DNA of 10,246 nt from Phlegmacium glaucopus (taxonomy: Eukaryota > Basidiomycota > Agaricomycetes > Agaricales > Cortinariaceae), in the NCBI GenBank assembly GCA_015039465.1, contig MU130288.1:13306-23551 (forward strand). The letters run 5' to 3'. Under the pieces are notes generated by a model. It was not told where the DNA came from. It worked only from the letters and a program-made list of their open reading frames with translations, and did no database searches. Position numbers and translations under genes: made by a program. Below, piece after piece: positions 1 to 6,331 of the stretch. Within the stretch, counting starts at the first letter, position 1, and every line of letters begins with the position of its first letter.

Positions 1-84
1 CTGAACGAGTCACTGAGCGAGTCTCTGAGTATCACTGAGCGAGTCACTGAGCGAGTTTCTGAGTGTCACTGAGCGAGTCACTGA
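1..84. repeat. 34-bp tandem minisatellite
   Basis: Two full 34-bp units (11-44, 45-78) with partial units on both sides. Each unit is a 22-mer plus a 12-mer that both start CACTGAGCGAGT, so the array is built from an older 12-bp repeat. The two full units differ at only a few positions. The left edge of the window cuts the array, so its full size is unknown. No coding role is evident. Confidence 0.85.
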
Positions 85-117
85 TGTTTGCTCATGTTGT
101 CGATGAGTGAGGCGAAG

Positions 118-512
118 GGTGTTTCTTTTTGTTTTTCTGATGGAAATATGAAAAATATTTTAAAAAATATTTTTCTTAAGGAAACACTTAACATATTTAC
201 ACGAGATAAATGAAAAAATTAACTGCGCGAAAATATGAATAATAAAACAATAAGAGTATATGTAAGAAATACACAAAAAAAAAGGTAAGGTATTTCTTTT
301 GGAAACAGCCACAAAACACATATTGTGTTTTATGCCTGTTTCTGAAAGATAAACTTTGGAAAAAATGTCTAATTTTTTTGTGGGAAACATGTGAGAAACA
401 CATGATGTGTCTTTTGAATTTTTCTTTTATAAAATCTTTTGGTGTTTCTGTGAGAAAATCTTTTGGAAATGACAAAACATATCTAAAAATAAGTTTCTCC
501 AATGGAAACACC
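118..512. other. AT-rich insertion-like segment with GTTTC/GGAAAC motifs
   Basis: This stretch is strongly AT-rich and holds at least eight copies of GGAAAC, GAAACAC or the reverse complement GTTTC (near 120, 180, 300, 336, 383, 443, 493 and 504). The outer ends are loosely inverted: GGGTGTTTC at the left and GAAACACCACCC at the right. It replaces the part of the hAT gene that should encode the C-terminus, so it is either an inserted element or unrelated DNA joined by a deletion. I could not find a target-site duplication. Open frames inside it look like chance. Confidence 0.35.
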
Positions 513-3283
513 ACCCATCGCCAGCAGTGGATGTTAAATAATAGTCTGAGTAAGCTTTGTTCTGCAGTTTAGGAACCTGTCCACAGGTATCTGCTACAAG
601 GCAGAATTTATTGACAGCCTTGAATAATCAGATATAAATATGATATAAATTAGTAGTAGAAGGCTTACTCGTTTATCAAGAATGAGTCGATCAATAAGGT
701 CAAACATGGAACCCCATCGAGTGCGAACCCATTTTATAAGTTCAAGAGGTTTCAAACCCTCCTCAACACACACTTTCGCAAAGTAACTCTTTGCCTGAGG
801 AGATGAACGGATCTAATATAGTGTTAGTAATAATTCAACTTGATATTGTTTGAATCACATACCTGAGTAATCAATGCAAGTGCCTTCCCCAAAACATCAC
901 CAGGCTCAAATTCAATAGCTTCATCAACTGCTTCATTATCAGAAAGCATATCAAGAGCATCCCAATCAAGAGTCCAGTCCTCATCAGCCTCATCATTGAC
1001 CTCATCCTCATCATCAATATCTTCAACAGTAACAGTACCACCAGCAGTACTTTTTTTGTTTCTTGGAAGGCAGGGACTTACTTCATCAAGAAATGAATGT
1101 GCACCAAGAACAACTGTGTGCTCCATGCATCTAACAATATAAATGATTTATTAGATTTATCCATCCCTAATCAATGTAAAATAACTTACCGTACACGTCT
1201 ATAACGAGCTTTCCATTGCCTTCCAGGCTTATCAAGCACACATTCAAGTACCTTCATTGCCTTATCATTAGGCGATGCATTGTCAGATGTACCCCAGCCA
1301 AGCTATGAGAGAGAATTATAAGAATAAGAATTAAATAGAATAATATAGACTTACCTTATTCCAAATATTATATCTATCTGCTACCCGAAGAATTACTGAA
1401 GCCAAATTAGCACCTCCATGATCACCTTCAATTTCAGTATAACCTAAAACCTCAGACTTGAGGGTCCAATCCTGAGGTTTACCAGGTGGCGCATCAATAT
1501 AATGGCCAGTGACAGCAAGATATGGATCTTGTGATCCAGATGTCCAAGCATCAAATGTTATGGAGATCTGACCAGGTAAAGTCTGAATAATTATTTTAGC
1601 AATTTAGATAGTGTTAAATAAAAGATGGAAAACCTCAAAATGCTTTTGAAGACGAGCTTCTACAACTTTAGCCTTCTCCATAATTTCTTCCATAATTTTG
1701 GAACGGCCAGGTATATCAGAATCTTTTGTTGATGGACGCTGAAACTTTAAAATAGCCTTAAAAGGCCCTTTCTCAACAATGGTGAAGGGCTAAAACAACC
1801 AATTAGTATATAATATAATAAGGAACATGTTAATAGCACCTGATCATCAACAACAACAAATTCAATAATATGCTCGAGAAGTCCCTCTTTCATCCACTTC
1901 GGAGCCAGTTTGAGGAAGCCATCAATCTTTTCTTCTTGCACTTCTTCAATCTTGATAGCGAGGGCTCGAGGATGGGGTTCAATTTTACTTGCCTTGCATT
2001 TCTTGAGATATTGTTCTCCATGGGATTCCCAGTTCCTAGGTTATTACATGATATTAAGCATAAATTAGTAAGAAACTGGAATGTACCGTGATATATGCTT
2101 GCGAAGTGAACTTCCACCACCCATAAAGAAACTTGAGTCATCGGATAATTTTCTGACTTTCCTATATAAAATGTGAGACCATAAAATATTACAGCTGCAA
2201 GAAGTGACTTACTTGCAAATTTCACACCAGTGACCCTTCAATTGTTCACCATCAACGGTTCTGGTACCTGCTGTGAAGATTAGCCTGATATCCTGGGTGC
2301 AGGCATCATTTCCACGATGAACATGCTTGCGCAGGGTCTATGTGCCTGTAAATAAACAATATAATTAAAGAAAATCAGTGAATATTACCTGGCGGTCATG
2401 CTGGACTTCATCACACATTTTTTCATATCGCATGATTGCATCCTCGTCCTCTTCGTCTTCCTCTTCGTCTTCATCTTCACCTTTATCATCACCATCCTCA
2501 TCATCAGCAGTATTACCCTCATCGTTACCCATCTTCACAGCTGGGGGTATTTTTCCACCATTTGCTGCCTTTCCCAGCTTATCAGGGCGGTGCTGCGTGT
2601 TTGACTCGGCACATTTGCACTTCTCACTGCCAGCCATTTTCGCACCTTTCGCTATGTAGAATAGTAGTAATTAGTTTCAATATATATTGGTATAGTGATT
2701 TAATGATTAGCGCTCACTGTTATATTTAGAACCTGTCTTCTTTGTTTTGGCAGACATGGTACCGCTGGGTTTAGCAACTGCAGTATTGAACCTCAATATT
2801 TATGTTAAAGGATAGAATTGGTCAATGACTCAACATACCTTTTCCTTTGAAAAACGGGTGAGTTTCCTTTTCCTGTGCTTCAGGTTCATCACTCTCGTCT
2901 TCCTGACCATGACCAGACACACTACGATTCCCCCTCACAGCAGCTCTATACTCGGGACCATCCGAACCCTTCAACTTCCATGAGCGTTTCGGGACACGCT
3001 TGCCGCTGACTTTCAGTGCCGGTGGTATGTTGTCAAGAATTTCGGCAGCAGTTTGCAGCTTCCTACGTGATTTCAGGGCGGTGACAGTTGTAGGCAAGTC
3101 CAAAGAATCCAAAGAATTGGTCCCAGGGTTGTCAGAGCCTGAGGAAGCAGTGATGGAGACAGCGGCACTACTGACAGGTGGCATGGGAGCTAGGTCAGTT
3201 TTGGATTGATACCAGACAATGTCGTCGGCATCTCTGAGATTTTCGTTGTCGTCTAGGGTGCAAGCTTCAGTTTCGGACGGCAT
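427..3283 (-). CDS. hAT-family transposase with BED zinc finger, C-terminally truncated
   Basis: Cut-and-paste DNA transposase of the hAT superfamily, acting in the nucleus. Exons (minus strand): 3283-2839, 2777-2718, 2651-2389, 2337-2213, 2161-2087, 2035-1840, 1789-1634, 1582-1355, 1302-1190, 1130-863, 812-669, 618-427. All introns are GT-AG, 50-66 nt, and all phases close, giving 754 residues. Visible parts: polar N-terminus; acidic run around 218-239; BED-type finger with WCEIC (C294, C297), RKHISR (H320) and H328; TFDAW with D451 and SDNAS with D523 matching the first two catalytic Asp positions of the family; RCMEHT after 554; acidic insert near 588-635; VRTRW (W676). Similarity ends near residue 722 (about 526), after which AT-rich sequence is read to a stop. 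The dimerisation domain and the region expected to hold the catalytic Glu are absent, so the copy is probably inactive. The start is the ATG at 3283; an in-frame ATG at 3379 would add a hydrophobic leader, which is unlikely for this family. Confidence 0.85.
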
Positions 3284-3446
3284 TGTGAGCAAGGCAGGCA
3301 GGAGGAAAGTAAGTAGCAGCAGAATATACTTTCCGCAAGTTGAAAACAAAAGAAAGAAAAAAAGAGCTGATAACGGCAATCGCCAAGTGCCCGTAGTGAC
3401 TGTAAGTCACAAAATGTTTCCATCGGCGCCTATTGGAACTAGACTA
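3284..3446. other. Upstream flank of the hAT gene, no gene seen
   Basis: This stretch contains the presumed promoter and 5' leader of the minus-strand transposase. I see no TATA box or clear terminal inverted repeat of the transposon. Confidence 0.3.
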
Positions 3447-3744
3447 AGACACTCAAATGACGGTATCGGTACGCATTCATTTGCGTTATTCAATTCAACC
3501 TAGATATCGCATGCTAACTTGATCTTTGACTCAGATGGTTGAGCGAACCCCATCTTGCACCTGAGCCACCAAGACCGGCTCAATCATCGACCCTGCTAGA
3601 CACTCAAATGACGGTATCGGTACGCATTCATTTGCGTTATTCAATTCAACCTAGATATCACACACTGACTTGATCTTTGACTCAGATGGTTGAGCGAACC
3701 CCGTCTCCCACCCGAGCCACCAAGACCGGCTCAATTGTCGACCC
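3447..3744. repeat. Tandem duplication, period 151 bp
   Basis: Copy 1 (3447-3597) and copy 2 (3598-about 3744) both start AGACACTCAAATGACGG and both end in ACCGGCTCAAT plus TCGACCC. Only about a dozen positions differ (roughly 92% identity by eye). The copies contain no open reading frame of note. They lie between the transposase start and the next plus-strand ORF. Confidence 0.9.
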
Positions 3745-4011
3745 CAATTCGCGTTGATCTCGTCTGATCTCACTCACTCACCATCTCTGCGCCAGGGGTT
3801 TACCGTCTTCCCTAGTTTTCCATCGACCACGGCTGCAACAGACGTCTTCTCAGGGAACTATTGACGCCGTTCGGTGTCAGTCGAGAAGATCTAGTCAAGA
3901 ATTTCAAAACCCCTCCCTCGTTGTAATTGGACCTTTGTTCGCTTCGTCTCATAGTAGGGTTCAAAGTGATGAGAGTTCAAATCAGTGCGTCAAACCTTCA
4001 CACTTTGCTCA

Positions 4012-4211
4012 AAGATCACTTTACAATATTTTTGAGGTTCCAACCCCTCCGTCGTCTACCTCCTGTTCACCACGCAAGATACCATCACTACGAAACCAGT
4101 GGCCGTCTCCGAAGATCACCTTAGGATATTTTTGAGGTTCCAACCCCTCCGTCGTCTACCTCCTGTTCACCACGCGAGACACCACCACCACGAAACCAGT
4201 GGTCGTCTCTG
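4012..4211. repeat. Tandem duplication, period 100 bp
   Basis: Two adjacent copies (4012-4111, 4112-4211) share AAGATCAC, then ATATTTTTGAGGTTCCAACC, CGTCGTCTACC and CGAAACCAGTGG. The copies differ at about ten positions. The sequence is unrelated to the 151-bp duplication upstream. It may lie in the leader or promoter of the small ORF at 4342; this is inference from position only. Confidence 0.9.
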
Positions 4212-4341
4212 TTTACTCGCTTAAATCCTCCACAAAAAAGACATCATTCAAATACCAGCTCTCTACTCTGTCGATTGGTTCCCTGGCAAGCTCCATCCAC
4301 GCCGACACACTACTAATGAGGTCTTGTTGCCTGAAGTCCAC

Positions 4342-4542
4342 ATGGCTCCTTCAACTTCCGCACGGTCTGGCTTCAAACGAATTGTCTCCACGTTCACTAG
4401 AGATATATTCAAACGCTTGCGATCTTTGAAAAAAAGCAACCCTGTATCATCACCAGGGCTAATTGAGCATGCAGATGCGCCGCCAGGACTCAGGCTTCTC
4501 GTGCAGGATAATCATGGTGCTTCATGTGGTGGAAACAAATAG
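4342..4542 (+). CDS. Small basic hypothetical protein or first-exon fragment
   Basis: The frame has 66 codons, starts at an ATG in good context (CCACATGGC) and ends in TAG at 4542. The first 33 residues are rich in Arg, Lys and Ser with a possible amphipathic stretch (GFKRIVSTFTRDIFKRLRSL); the rest is polar with no Cys pattern or membrane segment. I do not recognise it. Such basic starts occur in many fungal multi-exon proteins, so this could be exon 1 of a gene whose remainder was lost where the GGTTC-rich repeat now lies. A CTAACTAACAAG-like branch and acceptor near 4606-4620 fits a following intron, but no convincing next exon is visible. It may also be non-coding. Confidence 0.35.
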   Translation: MAPSTSARSGFKRIVSTFTRDIFKRLRSLKKSNPVSSPGLIEHADAPPGLRLLVQDNHGASCGGNK

Positions 4543-4696
4543 AACGGCTTCACATCATCAGCTCATAAGCTACAACTCCTGTTTTAGTTACCAGCTCAGC
4601 GTTTTTAACTAACTAACAAGGACGATCACAGATGGACATTTGCCTTGTTATTACTATGCTTACATTTATATATTACCGGAACTTATTATCTCTTGA

Positions 4697-4872
4697 ACTT
4701 GGTTCGGAACCGGTTCGAACCAGTTTGGAACCAGTTCTCCAAATTCTCGCAAGCTAAGAACGGAGAACCGAACCAAGATGAGTGGGCCAGAACCGAACCA
4801 GAACCGAACCAGAACTTTGGTTCGGTTCTGGTGGTTCTGGTTCTTTGCGTCGGTTCGGAACCAAACTTCGGC
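4697..4872. repeat. GGTTC/GAACC-rich foldback repeat, MITE-like
   Basis: A low-complexity segment built from GGTTC and GAACC words. Its outer parts are inverted: TTGGTTCGGAACCG at 4699-4712 against CGGTTCGGAACCAA at 4850-4863 (one mismatch in 14). Inside, CCAGAACCGAACC (4798-4810) pairs with GGTTCGGTTCTGG (4819-4831) around an 8-nt loop. The right end reads GGCAACCCTAG, that is TAGGGTTGCC on the minus strand, which resembles the TAGGG-type ends of some non-autonomous hAT elements. The matching left end is not present, so the copy is probably truncated. Frames through it are artefacts of the repeat. Confidence 0.6.
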
Positions 4873-4876
4873 AACC

Positions 4877-5506
4877 CTAGGTAAAATAATGATTTGCTGC
4901 ATCGATGGTGGGAAATTCTTCGTATGTTGAGTTTACAATCCCCTCTGTGAGACAATCACCTATAGCTCTCCTGAATATTGCATGTATTTTGGCGATGTTT
5001 GTGAGAAGCCCATCAAAGACCGAGTTGCCAAATGCAGTGAGTGTTGCACTTTGACGGAGGTACTTCACCTTATTAGTAGGTCTATTGGTCAAGTACATGA
5101 AGTAAATCAGGTGATTTTCCGTGTTGATGTTCGATATCATGCTTACATGTTCTTCTCGTTGAAGGGTGCCATGTCCTGCTTGCAGAGGATGCCCTGGAAC
5201 GATACAACAACTTCCTGCCATTCTGCAGTATCCTTGCCTGGTCGGTGTATAAGGCGCCAGATTAACCCGTATTGCTCAGCCGCATATGAAGCATTCCCCT
5301 GTATGCACCATGAATGCGCATCTGTTTAGGTATGTGAGTTCGTACCTCAAACATTTTACTCAGCTGAAGATTGCTATGCGTGTTTGCTAGTTGTTCGCTG
5401 CAAATTCCTTCGAGTGCTTCGACTATTTGATTGATGATGTCACCGTCGCTTATCACTTTAGTACAACAATCTTACCGGCACCTTTTCTATCATATGTTGA
5501 TATCAT
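4877..5506 (-). CDS. Hypothetical protein, four exons
   Basis: Unrecognised gene rebuilt from splice signals: exons 5506-5476, 5422-5346, 5298-5147 and 5081-4877, with GT-AG introns of 53, 47 and 65 nt (donors GTAAGA, GTACGA, GTAAGC). Phases close and give 154 residues. The ATG is in good context (CGCCATGA), about 60 nt after a CT-rich/CAAG promoter. The product looks soluble and mostly helical, with no signal peptide or membrane segment. Residues such as YAAEQYGLIWRLI and KYLRQSATLTAFGNSVFDGL look like real protein. The stop at 4879-4877 lies next to the edge of the GGTTC-rich repeat, and GTAAAC near 4937 could be another donor, so the true 3' end may have been cut off by that repeat. No function can be assigned. 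Confidence 0.55.
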
Positions 5507-5566
5507 GGCGAATTGCAATATAGGCCTTCTACTTCTACTTGGTGGTGGTGGTGTAGGGGAGGAACG

Positions 5567-5600
5567 CTTGAAAAAAAAAAAAAAGAGGGGAGGGAAGGAG
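5567..5600 (-). promoter_or_regulatory. CT-rich tract plus CAAG start-site motif
   Basis: On the minus strand this reads as a pyrimidine run (CCTCCCCTCT then 13 T) directly followed by CAAG at 5570-5567. A CT-rich block followed by CAAG is a classic core promoter pattern in filamentous fungi. It sits about 60 nt upstream of the ATG at 5506, which supports that gene's strand and start. Confidence 0.5.
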
Positions 5601-6276
5601 ATGTAAATACTCTCAACAGTATCCTATCGGTATAAGGCAATGGGTATGAACTTTTTCTGACTTGAACTCCTGATCTAATCTATCATCTCGTTCTGATAGA
5701 TTTCTGGCTTTGAGCTGTTTCGCAACTTATCTGTACCCTTGTTCTTCTCAAGTTCTTCTCAGCACGAGTATCCACATTCACAACTTATCTGTACCCCTTG
5801 TTCTTCTCAGCACGAGTATCCACATTAGCAACTTATCTGACATCTGGTTTCTGTCCGTATGCTTCACATCCTGCTAAAATCTATTCGTTTAATCATGCTC
5901 ACAGGGCGTTGCCCAACTCTTGATCTTTGTGCGTCATGTTATTGGACGTAACTGCCCTGACTTCTCATTTGATTGACATTTTTACAACAGCTCATTTGAC
6001 GTCACCTTGTGAAGCCCGTGTAACGAGGACTCCTTCAGACGAGAAAGGGGTTGACCATCCCTTTCAACGATGGTATCCACTTTTTTTTTGTTGATGTGGT
6101 CTAGGCCATAGCTCATTCTTTTCTTCTTTAGACTGGATTCTTCCTTCTTTTCTTTCTGTTCGATGTTTCTGATAATATTGATGAAAATTTCAGTTAAATT
6201 GAGAATAAATTAAATCTGGTGTGACATGTGATGGCCAAATTGATCGAAATAGTACTTACACTTTCTGGTTATAACT
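5601..6276. other. Intergenic region
   Basis: No gene is supported. It separates the divergent genes at 5506 (-) and 6332 (+). Apart from the tandem repeat at 5723-5842 and a 9-T run near 6081, I see only ordinary AT- and pyrimidine-rich sequence, presumably the upstream regions of both genes. Confidence 0.5.
5723..5842. repeat. Imperfect tandem repeat, 58/48 bp
   Basis: CAACTTATCTGTACC begins at 5723 and 5781, and a third partial copy (CAACTTATCTGAC) begins at 5829. Both full copies end in CAGCACGAGTATCCACATT. The first copy is longer because it holds an extra 11-bp AGTTCTTCTCA, itself a local duplication, and one C fewer. Confidence 0.85.
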
Positions 6277-6284
6277 TATATAAG
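6277..6284 (+). promoter_or_regulatory. TATA box (TATATAAG)
   Basis: A consensus TATATAAG 55 nt upstream of the ATG at 6332. The expected start of transcription about 30 nt downstream leaves a short leader of about 20-25 nt, which favours 6332 over the later in-frame ATG at 6444. Confidence 0.65.
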
Positions 6285-6331
6285 AGCCCTATGGCGCTCC
6301 CACTACTTACCAATTGAATCTCGTTCTACAT

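Noticed and set aside
197..514. 105-residue minus-strand frame in the AT-rich segment
   Set aside because: It is Phe/Lys-rich as expected from AT-rich DNA and has no start or splice support. It is in a different frame from the reading that continues from the hAT exon.
2378..2729. Plus-strand Ser-rich and His-rich frames
   Set aside because: They are shadows of the acidic Asp/Glu tract of the transposase on the other strand.
3000..3503. Two plus-strand frames opposite the transposase start
   Set aside because: They are antisense to the first hAT exon, whose frame is supported by splicing and by the downstream domains.
3447..3744. Solo LTR or LTR pair
   Set aside because: The copies are directly adjacent, are only about 150 bp long, and lack TG/CA ends, a primer-binding site and any retroelement protein.
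5541..5553. GGT trinucleotide run
   Set aside because: It is only about four units in the presumed leader of the minus-strand gene; too short to be meaningful.
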